Shown here piece after piece: positions 48,282 through 56,476 of a stretch of DNA of 64,000 nucleotides. Source of the DNA: Dysgonomonas mossii DSM 22836 (GTDB taxonomy: Bacteria; Bacteroidota; Bacteroidia; Bacteroidales; Dysgonomonadaceae). A program made the position numbers and the translations under genes. Position 1 is the stretch's first letter. Every line of letters starts with the position of its first letter. Location: NCBI RefSeq assembly GCF_000213575.1, contig NZ_GL892013.1:29165-93164 (forward strand), in the 5' to 3' direction. Under the pieces are notes generated by a model. The model had not been told where the DNA came from, did not search any database, and worked only from the letters and a program-made list of their open reading frames with translations.

Positions 48282-49199
48282 ATGAAAAATCTGGTCGCAA
48301 CATTTTTTGCACTGATACTATTTGTAGCTGCTACCACGCTCACAGCTCAGAACGAAACGAAGTATGATAACGCTTTGCTTTGGAAGGTTTCGGGCAATGG
48401 GCTATCAAAGCCTTCTTATATACTTGGTACGCACCATCTGGCACATGTGAGCTATGTAGATAGCATTCCGGGGCTAAGAAGTGCCATGGACGCTACCGAA
48501 CAAACGGTGGGGGAACTTCTGATGTCTGATCAGACGGCGATGCAGGCCAAACTGCAACAGGCGGCGATGATGCCGGCAGGCGAGAGCTATGCAGCTTTGT
48601 TGTCTCCCGACGATTATACCAAGCTGGATGATGGGCTGAAAAAGCTTTTCGGTGTTGGCCTCACTCAGTTTGGGCAACTCAAACCGGGCATGCTTTCTAT
48701 GTTGTACACCATTACGTTATATACAAAGTTTTATCCCGAGTTCAACCCGATGGCACATGAAGCTATCGATGGATATGTACAACGCATAGCTACCGAGAAA
48801 GGAAAAACCGTTGTTGGTCTCGAAACTGTCGAAGATCAGATTTATGCCTTGTTCGATGCCGAACCGTTGAAAGATCAGGCTGTTTCATTGGCATGCTATG
48901 TCGTGAATAGCGACAAGGCAAAAGATATGTTGGATAAACTGAATGCATACTACAAGGCAGGGCAGTTGACAAATATGTACAATCTTGCATTTAATAATCC
49001 TGACGATCCGTGTGGTGTATCACAAAAGTCGCAAAACGCTCTGAATAAAGACCGTAATGATAAGTGGATCGCAAAACTTCCTGAGATAATGAAAAATAAA
49101 TCGAGCCTCATTGCCGTAGGTGCATTACACCTTGCCGATAAGGATGGATTGCTCGCTCAGCTTGCTGCTAAAGGATACACAGTAGAAGCTGTGAAATAA
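48282..49199 (+). CDS. TraB/GumN family protein
   Basis: The 305-residue product has a Sec signal 'MKNLVATFFALILFVAATTL' ending 'TAQ'. The TraB/GumN signature appears at the start ('LLWKVSGNGLSKPSYILGTH' then 'HLAH') and at the end ('SSLIAVGALHLADKDGLLAQ' then 'LAAKGYTVE'). Conserved His and Glu residues suggest metal-dependent hydrolase activity related to Tiki proteases. It is expected in the periplasm. It is monocistronic between a REP repeat and a terminator. Confidence 0.9.
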   Translation: MKNLVATFFALILFVAATTLTAQNETKYDNALLWKVSGNGLSKPSYILGTHHLAHVSYVDSIPGLRSAMDATEQTVGELLMSDQTAMQAKLQQAAMMPAGESYAALLSPDDYTKLDDGLKKLFGVGLTQFGQLKPGMLSMLYTITLYTKFYPEFNPMAHEAIDGYVQRIATEKGKTVVGLETVEDQIYALFDAEPLKDQAVSLACYVVNSDKAKDMLDKLNAYYKAGQLTNMYNLAFNNPDDPCGVSQKSQNALNKDRNDKWIAKLPEIMKNKSSLIAVGALHLADKDGLLAQLAAKGYTVEAVK

Positions 49200-49217
49200 A
49201 AGATATACTTTATTTTC

Positions 49218-49258
49218 TTCCCCCTTCATAGATTCACTCTTTTCTATTGGAGGGGGAA
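49218..49258 (+). terminator. Imperfect hairpin terminator after TraB-like gene
   Basis: TTCCCCCT (49218-49225) pairs with AGGGGGAA (49251-49258), and ATAG/CTAT extends it inside. Confidence 0.6.
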
Positions 49259-49292
49259 ATTGTATCCGGTGGCTTGCTATCTCTGTTATATA

Positions 49293-49676
49293 TTATGAAA
49301 AGCTGATATTCCTCCCTATCCAGAATAGTACAATCAGTATAAGAACTAGAATGATAGCCCTTTTTCCGAATAATGCCTTCCGTGCGTTCGGAAATTTTTC
49401 TTTACCGCCAAAGTATTCGAAATAAATTCCTAGGATAAGATAAGGGATTGCCAGTATTAAGAGGGAGTTACTTGCAAATGCATCTTTCAGCCGAAAGTGC
49501 AGTAAATGATGTATAGCTCGTTGCGAACCGCAGCCCGGACAGTCGAACCCTGTGAGCCGATGAAAAGGGCATTGTGGAAAATATGCCGATTCTGCGGGGC
49601 TGAACACAAAGTATATAATTGCGGCAAGCAGTAATACGCAGCTTATCACAATAACTCTGGTCAGATATTTCGGCAT
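49293..49676 (-). CDS. DUF2752 membrane protein
   Basis: The 127-residue protein has three membrane helices (about 8-26, 72-92, 104-122) and the DUF2752 hallmark 'CPFHRLTGFDCPGCGSQRA' with three Cys, facing a loop after helix 1. Function is unknown. It is often found with small membrane proteins of the CD225 type, as here: the GYF_2-CD225 gene lies 35 bp upstream on the same strand, so the two form an operon. Confidence 0.92.
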   Translation of the reverse strand: MPKYLTRVIVISCVLLLAAIIYFVFSPAESAYFPQCPFHRLTGFDCPGCGSQRAIHHLLHFRLKDAFASNSLLILAIPYLILGIYFEYFGGKEKFPNARKALFGKRAIILVLILIVLFWIGRNISFS

Positions 49677-49711
49677 TGTTTCCGGTTTTTAAGTAATATT
49701 CCTTTTATAAC

Positions 49712-50269
49712 TTAATACTGCAACAGAGCTGTAAGCAAACCTAAAATGAACAATAACATATACATAACAGGCAAGAATGCAATACCCCATAGCGTCCACA
49801 GTTTGGCTTTGCGAGATGCTTCTTGCGAAGCTTCATATTCTCTCTTGCTATACAGGGTCTCTACCTTCACGGCATAAAATATCCCTACAAGGCTTATCGG
49901 CGAACAACAGAATATAGTAAGCAATATCGATTCTATAAGCCAATTTTTGGGCATGGGTATTATGCCATCCCACTTATGCTGGTCGTCATATTGGTATCGT
50001 TGCCCGCTATTATATGTCGGGTTTTGCCTATCCTGCTGCGGTCTGATTGGAGGAGGAGTCTGCTGCTCTTCTCTACGGTCTTGCGGTGCAGGAACTTTTG
50101 TGTCGAAAAGGAAATTCAGCTCCTGCAACGTTCCGGCTTCAGCCCAGTCTGCCATCCCCGAACGCCAAACGATTGTTTCGGGGCGGATATTCTTCCGAAG
50201 TAATTCGTTTGAGGTAAACGGGCCGCATTGCAACTTCGATATATCATCGATGTAGTAGTATTTCAGCAT
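49712..50269 (-). CDS. GYF_2 plus CD225/dispanin membrane protein
   Basis: The 185-residue protein has an N-terminal GYF_2 (DUF4339) domain (about 1-55, 'GPFTSNELLRKNIRPETIVW' then 'RSGMADW'), a Pro/Gln-rich linker (about 60-100), and a C-terminal CD225-like part with two helices ('WLIESILLTIFCCSPISLVG' and 'LWGIAFLPVMYMLLFILGLL'). The loop has Lys, Arg and Ala-rich 'EYEASQEASRKAKLW'. It probably bends or tethers membranes or scaffolds others through GYF. It precedes the DUF2752 gene. Confidence 0.92.
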   Translation of the reverse strand: MLKYYYIDDISKLQCGPFTSNELLRKNIRPETIVWRSGMADWAEAGTLQELNFLFDTKVPAPQDRREEQQTPPPIRPQQDRQNPTYNSGQRYQYDDQHKWDGIIPMPKNWLIESILLTIFCCSPISLVGIFYAVKVETLYSKREYEASQEASRKAKLWTLWGIAFLPVMYMLLFILGLLTALLQY

Positions 50270-50297
50270 AAGGTTTTTGACGGTTTATAACCGGTTT

Positions 50298-52682
50298 TTA
50301 CTTAAACATTTCGTCTATCTGAGCCGGAGGCGGTGCATCCTGAACTTCTTCGTCGCTGCTCTTGTCGCAAACGCCATATCCCGGTACACTCTCAAACTGG
50401 TCTCCCTGACTATAACCGAGTCGCTTGTCTGCAAATACTTTTTTGAAGAATAGACCCACTATCGGCAGTGCCATGCTGGCTCCCTGTCCGTCAGTCGTAC
50501 GGTCGAAGTGTATAGAGCGGTCTTCTCCACCTACCCAGCATCCGGTAGAAAGTTTAGGTGTGAATCCCATAAACCATCCGTCGGAGTTATTTTGTGTTGT
50601 TCCTGTTTTTCCTCCCATTGGCGCTGTGATGCCATAGTTGCGTCTGATACGTCCGCCTGTACCGCCATCCACTACTCCGCGAAGCATGTCGAGCATCTTC
50701 ACATACGTGCCTTCGCTGAACACCTCGTCCATCTTCGGAGCGAAGGCTGCATCGGCTATTATATTGCCAAAGGCGTCTTCGATGCGGGTAACATATACAG
50801 GGTTGGAACGTATTCCTTTGTTAGCAAAAGAGGTATAAGCGGCAACCATTTCCGACACAGACACATCGTGCGTACCCAGTGCCATAGACACCACAGGGTC
50901 TATGCGTCCGGTGATACCAAACGAGTGCAACATACGTGCAAAGGCATACGGTGTGGTACGCCCCATGAGGTAAGCCGTAACAAGGTTGTCGGAGTTTTGC
51001 AGTCCCCATTTGATGGTGACCATTTCGCCAAACATAGATGCTCGCCCTCCTCTTGGAGTCCACTCTTTACCTGTTTCGGTAATGAGGGTTTGAGGCACAT
51101 ATAGCATTTGGTCGCAAGGCGTCATTCCGCTTTCCATCGACAGGGTGTAGAGGTATGGTTTGATGGTCGAACCTATTTGTCGGCGTCCCATGTTCACCAT
51201 ATCATATTGGAAGAATTTGAAGTCTATTCCTCCCACATAAGCTTTTACATATCCGTTGTGGTTGTCCATCGCCATAAAGCCCGAACGCAGGAAGCTTTTG
51301 TGATAGCGTATAGAGTCCCAAGGAGTCATTGTAGTATCTACTTCTCCTTTCCAAGAGAATACTTTCATATCTACAGGCTTCTTGAATATCTGTAGTATTT
51401 CTTTTTCAGACATGCCTTCATTTTTCAATGCCTTGTACCTGTCGGTAATCTTCATGGCACGATACAGCAATGTGTCTACATCTTTGGCTACCGAGTACGA
51501 GAACGGAGCATACGAGCGACCTCTCTTTTCTTTATCAAAGTCGGGTTGCAGTTCCTTGCTGAGGTGCTCTGCCATCGCCTCTTCGGCATACTGCTGCATG
51601 CGAGAGTCAATCGTTGTATATATTCTCAGTCCGTCGGTAGAGAGGTTGTAATTAGAGCCGTCCGGCTTTTTATTTTTGTTACACCATCCGTACAGCGGGT
51701 TTGTTTCCCAACTAATAGAATCGAGTGTATATTGTTCCATTTGCCACGAAGCGTAATTCGATTTCTTCGGCTTTTTGGCAGTCATAGCCATACGCAGATA
51801 CTCTCTGAAATAAGGGGCAAGACCGTCTTTGTGGTCTACCCGTTTGAAGTCGAGTTTCAGCTCTGTTTGTTTCAGCGAATCGTATTGCTGTTCGGTAATG
51901 TAGTCGCTTTTGTACATCTGTTCCAATACCACATTTCTACGACCTTTTGTTCTGTCGGGATATCTTCTCGGGTTGAAGTACGAAGGGTTTTTACACATCC
52001 CTATCAGGGTAGCGGCTTCTTCTATCTTGAGCTCTTTTGGTGTTTTGTTGAAGTACACCTGTGCAGCCGACTGGATACCTACAGCGTTGTAGAGGAAGTC
52101 GAACTGATTGAGGTATAGGTTTACTATTTCTTCTTTTGTATAATATCTTTCCAGTTTTACGGCAATAACCCATTCGATAGGCTTGCGTAAAAACACACGT
52201 TGAACCCAGTTTTCGGAAGGAGGAGAATAAAGCAGTTTTGCAAGCTGCTGAGGAATGGTACTACCCCCACCGCCACTTTCCTGCATCAGGATACCTCTTT
52301 TCACTACGGCTCTGAGCAATGCGTATGCGTCAATACCCGAATGTGAATAGAAACGTGCGTCTTCGGTAGCTACCAATGCTTGTACCAGATACGGAGAAAG
52401 ATCTTCGTAGTTGGAATATATACGGTTGTTTTTTGCAAGGGAATATGTGCCCAACAGTTGCCCATCGGTAGAATATATCTGAGAGGCATATTTGTCAATC
52501 GGATTCTCCAGCTCTTCTACATCAGGCATATAGCCGATTGCTCCTATACTGATAAGGGCAAATGTGATGGTGAGTACTCCGATGAAGCAGGCAAACCCGA
52601 TCCACATCTTTTTTATGATGGTCTTCGGGGTGCGTTTTTTATTTGTCTTATTATTCCTTCTTTGTTTTTCCTTCTCATTCAT
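50298..52682 (-). CDS. Class A penicillin-binding protein (PBP1A-like)
   Basis: The 794-residue bifunctional enzyme starts 'MNEKEKQRRNNKTNKKRTP', with a membrane helix about 28-52. The GT51 glycosyltransferase has its catalytic Glu in 'VATEDARFYSHSGID' (about 107) and 'GGSTIPQQLAKLLY'. The transpeptidase has the SxxK Ser in 'GSTIKPYLY' (about 506), 'SDN' and 'GGKTGTT' (about 694). It builds and cross-links peptidoglycan from the inner membrane. The upstream ATG adds four residues and is less likely. Its C-terminus ends in an acidic, Pro-rich tail. Normal length. Confidence 0.95.
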   Translation of the reverse strand: MNEKEKQRRNNKTNKKRTPKTIIKKMWIGFACFIGVLTITFALISIGAIGYMPDVEELENPIDKYASQIYSTDGQLLGTYSLAKNNRIYSNYEDLSPYLVQALVATEDARFYSHSGIDAYALLRAVVKRGILMQESGGGGSTIPQQLAKLLYSPPSENWVQRVFLRKPIEWVIAVKLERYYTKEEIVNLYLNQFDFLYNAVGIQSAAQVYFNKTPKELKIEEAATLIGMCKNPSYFNPRRYPDRTKGRRNVVLEQMYKSDYITEQQYDSLKQTELKLDFKRVDHKDGLAPYFREYLRMAMTAKKPKKSNYASWQMEQYTLDSISWETNPLYGWCNKNKKPDGSNYNLSTDGLRIYTTIDSRMQQYAEEAMAEHLSKELQPDFDKEKRGRSYAPFSYSVAKDVDTLLYRAMKITDRYKALKNEGMSEKEILQIFKKPVDMKVFSWKGEVDTTMTPWDSIRYHKSFLRSGFMAMDNHNGYVKAYVGGIDFKFFQYDMVNMGRRQIGSTIKPYLYTLSMESGMTPCDQMLYVPQTLITETGKEWTPRGGRASMFGEMVTIKWGLQNSDNLVTAYLMGRTTPYAFARMLHSFGITGRIDPVVSMALGTHDVSVSEMVAAYTSFANKGIRSNPVYVTRIEDAFGNIIADAAFAPKMDEVFSEGTYVKMLDMLRGVVDGGTGGRIRRNYGITAPMGGKTGTTQNNSDGWFMGFTPKLSTGCWVGGEDRSIHFDRTTDGQGASMALPIVGLFFKKVFADKRLGYSQGDQFESVPGYGVCDKSSDEEVQDAPPPAQIDEMFK

Positions 52683-52710
52683 AAGTGTATGCAAGTCTTT
52701 TAACTTGGCG

Positions 52711-52718
52711 CAAAGTTA
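52711..52718 (-). promoter_or_regulatory. -7 box TAACTTTG for the penicillin-binding protein gene
   Basis: An exact TAnnTTTG match on the minus strand 28 bp before the start codon. No clear -33 TTTG at 19-21 bp. Confidence 0.55.
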
Positions 52719-52774
52719 TATAAAACGTTTCAATAATGCAGATAAAAAAACTTAAATGCTTTTCAATAATTCTT

Positions 52775-52847
52775 GTTATGCTCAGTAGCGGAAAGCGTTT
52801 TTTATATTTGGCGGGAAAAGATACTTCATTCTGTTCAGGATGATAAC
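52775..52847. repeat. Diverged REP-type repeat
   Basis: GTTATGCTCAG at the left and CTGTTCAGGATGATAAC at the right resemble the ends of the repeats at 9801-9876 and 48152-48239. It lies between priA and the penicillin-binding protein gene. Confidence 0.65.
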
Positions 52848-52865
52848 CTAACAGCGGGCGTAAAC

Positions 52866-55304
52866 CTACATCGGATCAACATCGTAGTGCAACAACAGTG
52901 ACTTGAACGCCGGGTTGGCAAATACAAGGGACTGGCATTGGAAAATACCTTCACGAACTTTCTGTATCGATGCCTGATTTTCGATTTTGAGCATGATGTG
53001 ACGGATATACAACGACTGTATACGTGATACCGGCGGCTTGCCCGGTCCCAACACACGCTCGCCAAAGGTGGTGCGCAAGGCTGAGGCAAACTCCCGTGCT
53101 GCACTGTCGGTCAATAGCTCGTCTCTGCCACGTACTACAATGTTTATCAATCGGAAGTAGGGTGGATAACGGAATATTTTTCGTTCTTCGGCTTGCAGTT
53201 CGTAAAACGATTGATAGTCGTTTCTCCTTACAAAGCTGATCAACGGGCTACCCGGATGCGAGGTTTGAAGGAAGACCAAGCCCTGTTTGTTCTTTCGTCC
53301 GGCACGTCCGCTTACCTGTGTCATGAGTTGGTATGCCCGTTCGTATGCCCTGAAGTCGGGATAGTTGAGCATATTGTCGGCGTTGAGTATCCCTACAATG
53401 CTTACATTATCAAAGTCTAAGCCTTTGGATACCATCTGCGTACCGATAAGTATATTGGTTTTGTTTTGTTCAAAGTCTGAAATAATACGTTCGTACGACC
53501 GTTTCCCTCGTGTGGTATCTAAGTCCATGCGGGCAACCGAAGCTTCGGGAAAGAGTTCTGCAACTTCCTCCTCTATCCGTTCTGTGCCATAGCCCAGCAT
53601 GTCGAGCGTAGGAGTCTTACAATCGGGGCAAACGGTAGGCACTTCGTACGTTGCTCCACAGTAATGGCATACCATCATGCGTTGTCCTTTGTGGTAGGTG
53701 AGGCTTACGTCACAATTTCGGCAATGCAATGTCCACGAGCAGGTTTTGCATTCCAGCATAGATGCAAATCCACGTCTGTTTTGGAAAAGTATGATCTGTT
53801 CCTTTTTGCTCAAAGCCTCCTTCATTTTGTCGATGAGGGGAGGAGAGAGGAACGATTTCATTTGCTTCTTCCTTCTTAGCTCTTTGGTGTTGACGACCGC
53901 TATCTGTGGCAACTCGATATTCTCATATCTCTTATCCAGCCTTACCAGCCCGTACCTTCCCATGAGGGCGTTGTTGTATGTTTCGAGCGAAGGGGTAGCC
54001 GTACCCAACAGCGTTTTGGTGTTGAACAGTGAAGCCAATACAATGGCTGCATTGCGTGCATTGTAGCGGGGAGCAGGGTCTTGCTGCTTGTACGAGCTTT
54101 CGTGTTCCTCGTCTACAATCACCAGATCTAAGTCCGTAAAGGGCAGGAATATAGCGGAACGTGCTCCTAGGATAACCTGTGTGTCGTTGTTTCTTAGCAG
54201 GCTGTTCCACACCTCGGCTCGTTCGTTATCGTTAAACTTGGAGTGATACACCGCAAGCTTATTGCCAAAAACGGCTTTTAGCCTGTCGGTAATTTGGGTG
54301 GTGAGGGCAATTTCGGGCAGAAGGTAAAGCACCTGCTTGCCTTTCTCTATTGCCTCCTTTATAAGTTGTATGTATATTTCTGTCTTTCCGCTCGATGTGA
54401 CGCCAAAGAGCAAGGTGATATCTTTTTCCTTGAATGAGTCTCTTATCTCCTCAAGGGCTTTTCGCTGATATTCGTTCAGTTCCGAAGCGGCATCTATATT
54501 GGTATCGCCGTAGTTGAAGCGGCTGACTTCGTATTCGTATGTTTCGAGGAATCCTTTTTTCAGCAGTTCGGACAGTACGCTAGCCGAAGTATCGGCTTCT
54601 TCGAGCAATGTTTTCTTTAGCACAAGGGGAGCCTCGTCTTTCATAAACAGAAATGTAGAAAACAAGTGCTGCTGCTTTTTTGCCCTGCCCAGCTCGTCCA
54701 TTATCGTATTTAGCTCATCTTCGCTGTATGGGCGGGTGAGGCGTATGGCTGTTTGGCTCTTTACGGTGTATGTGTCTTGTATGTTTTCGCTGATGTATGC
54801 CGCTTTTTTGTCTACCAACGTTTTTATGGCAGTGACGGCATTCGATATTCCCGCTTGCTTTTCTATCTCGGCTATCGTTTTGGCTTTGTCGGGCGAAAGG
54901 CAGTAGAATACTTTCTGTTCGTTGGCAGTAAGCGGTTCGGAAGTCTCAAAGTCGGCATTGAGCAAAACGTGCGTTTCACTTTCCAGCTTTAGGGCAGAGG
55001 GTAATGCCGCACGATACACATCGCCCAGAGAACACATATAATACATAGCCACCCATTCCCAGAACTTTAGCTGGAGAGGGGTGGCTATCGGATATTCTTC
55101 GAGCACGGTAACAATGTCTTTTACCGGCTGTGATAATTTTTCTTTTTCGTATATCTGAAAAACAATGGCTGTGTAAAACTTCTTCTTGCCAAACTGTACA
55201 ATAACCCTACTCCCTGCGTATACCGATTTTTTGAATTCTAAAGGAATAGCGTAAGTGTAAGTCCCTTGTAGCGGCAAGGGTAATATTACATCAGCATACA
55301 ACAT
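52866..55304 (-). CDS. priA: Primosomal helicase PriA
   Basis: The 812-residue protein has the PriA DNA-binding domain (about 1-100, 'ILPLPLQGTYTYAIP', 'AGSRVIVQFGKKKFYTAIV'), helicase Walker A 'GVTSSGKTEIY' (about 303), 'DEEHESSYKQ' (about 395), 'LGTATPSLET', and eight Cys of the zinc domain in 'CKTCSWTLHCRNCD' and 'CHYCGATYEVPTVCPDCKTP'. It restarts stalled replication forks by loading DnaB. The two lobes end at 'GRAGRKNKQGLVFLQT'. Length is typical. Confidence 0.97.
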   Translation of the reverse strand: MLYADVILPLPLQGTYTYAIPLEFKKSVYAGSRVIVQFGKKKFYTAIVFQIYEKEKLSQPVKDIVTVLEEYPIATPLQLKFWEWVAMYYMCSLGDVYRAALPSALKLESETHVLLNADFETSEPLTANEQKVFYCLSPDKAKTIAEIEKQAGISNAVTAIKTLVDKKAAYISENIQDTYTVKSQTAIRLTRPYSEDELNTIMDELGRAKKQQHLFSTFLFMKDEAPLVLKKTLLEEADTSASVLSELLKKGFLETYEYEVSRFNYGDTNIDAASELNEYQRKALEEIRDSFKEKDITLLFGVTSSGKTEIYIQLIKEAIEKGKQVLYLLPEIALTTQITDRLKAVFGNKLAVYHSKFNDNERAEVWNSLLRNNDTQVILGARSAIFLPFTDLDLVIVDEEHESSYKQQDPAPRYNARNAAIVLASLFNTKTLLGTATPSLETYNNALMGRYGLVRLDKRYENIELPQIAVVNTKELRRKKQMKSFLSPPLIDKMKEALSKKEQIILFQNRRGFASMLECKTCSWTLHCRNCDVSLTYHKGQRMMVCHYCGATYEVPTVCPDCKTPTLDMLGYGTERIEEEVAELFPEASVARMDLDTTRGKRSYERIISDFEQNKTNILIGTQMVSKGLDFDNVSIVGILNADNMLNYPDFRAYERAYQLMTQVSGRAGRKNKQGLVFLQTSHPGSPLISFVRRNDYQSFYELQAEERKIFRYPPYFRLINIVVRGRDELLTDSAAREFASALRTTFGERVLGPGKPPVSRIQSLYIRHIMLKIENQASIQKVREGIFQCQSLVFANPAFKSLLLHYDVDPM

Positions 55305-55313
55305 GTTTGTTTA

Positions 55314-55931
55314 TCAGAAGTAGTAATTGAGCCCTACGGTCCAGGATTGGTTTTTCTTGTTTTGGAACGTATCGGCATCCATGTATTCTTCTTTATAATT
55401 GTCGGTCAGATCGCCACGGAAGTACATTCCCAAATCGATATTTCTGAATAAAGTAACTCCTGCTCCTGCACCCAATCCGAAGATAAAGTTTTTGTGCTTG
55501 AAAGCGTTAACCACTTCATTTGCATTTTTGGCATTGTCGTCACCCACTTTCACGTTGCCATATACTCCACCTGTAACAAACAAGCCTAAAGGACCTAGCT
55601 TGATGCGTTGCTTTAAGTTGATAGGCACGCTTATATAGTTATAGTCGGATAGAGAGGCATTGTCTTGCTTTTCACTGATCTTATATTCTTTATGTCCGTA
55701 CAGAACAGAAATGTCTCCCCCGAATCCCGAAATAGGAACTACAAATTCGGCGGTAGGGCCTATCTGGAAGCCTAATCGGTTGCTGGCTTTCAATATATCA
55801 GTCTTCAGCTTGTTGCTGGCTACATCTACACCTCCTCTTACACCTAAACGAAACTGGGCTGAGGCAGTATTAATACTCAGTACACAAATCAGTACAAAGA
55901 GTGCTAGCGATACTAATTGTTTTGTTTTCAT
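55314..55931 (-). CDS. Outer-membrane beta-barrel protein (PorT-like domain)
   Basis: The 205-residue product has a Sec signal 'MKTKQLVSLALFVLICVLS' ending 'ASAQ'. It then shows about eight amphipathic strands with the final 'WTVGLNYYF' barrel C-terminus. 'FRLGVRGGVDVASNK' and 'FIFGLGAGAGVTLF' are typical of PorT-type outer-membrane barrels in this phylum. Function unknown. It is 9 bp from priA on the same strand and may be co-transcribed with it. Confidence 0.85.
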   Translation of the reverse strand: MKTKQLVSLALFVLICVLSINTASAQFRLGVRGGVDVASNKLKTDILKASNRLGFQIGPTAEFVVPISGFGGDISVLYGHKEYKISEKQDNASLSDYNYISVPINLKQRIKLGPLGLFVTGGVYGNVKVGDDNAKNANEVVNAFKHKNFIFGLGAGAGVTLFRNIDLGMYFRGDLTDNYKEEYMDADTFQNKKNQSWTVGLNYYF

Positions 55932-56476
55932 ACGTAATACCTTTTATTAACTCTTTTTTTATAACACATAAATAGAGAGAGAAGTTCGTTTGTGCCCGAT
56001 TGTTTTATAAAATGTTTTCTGAACAAATAGGTGGAATTTCTGATTTTCGAAAGTATTCTGATATTCATTACTCGCATTTTACAGTTTACGAAAATAGTTA
56101 AAATTTACAGACAAACAAATAATATGCAGATAATTTTTAATGATTTGTTTATAAGTTGATTACATGCCCTTCGATATGCGATGTTTAGTATGGCTTTAGA
56201 TCAACTTTTGGATATAAACTGCACAGTATAACCGTTGTTATAAACTATCTTTCGGGGAAACATCCTAAGGTCTTCTCATTTTTATAACGCTATTCGAACC
56301 GGCATATTGTTTTTTTGTAGTTAAAGAAAGGATTAAAATGTATTCTCACCTTCTCTCATGCTCCATAACTTCTGAACATCAAAAATACAGTAACTCTACA
56401 AAGAAAACGGAGTGAAACAATCCGTTGCACGAACGGGGTCTCACTCCATTTATGAAGATTAATGGATTTTCTTTTT
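55932..56476. other. 545-bp gap with a double hairpin
   Basis: No gene is seen. Near its right end, GGAGTGA (56409-56415) pairs with TCACTCC (56441-56447) around a smaller CCGTT/AACGG hairpin. This probably ends the barrel gene at 56477. The rest is AT-rich and would hold the promoter of the gene at 55314-55931, but no exact -7 box was found. Confidence 0.5.

Noticed and set aside
50508..52118. Several + strand frames over the penicillin-binding protein gene
   Set aside because: Antisense to a gene with all catalytic motifs intact. The translations show no domain.
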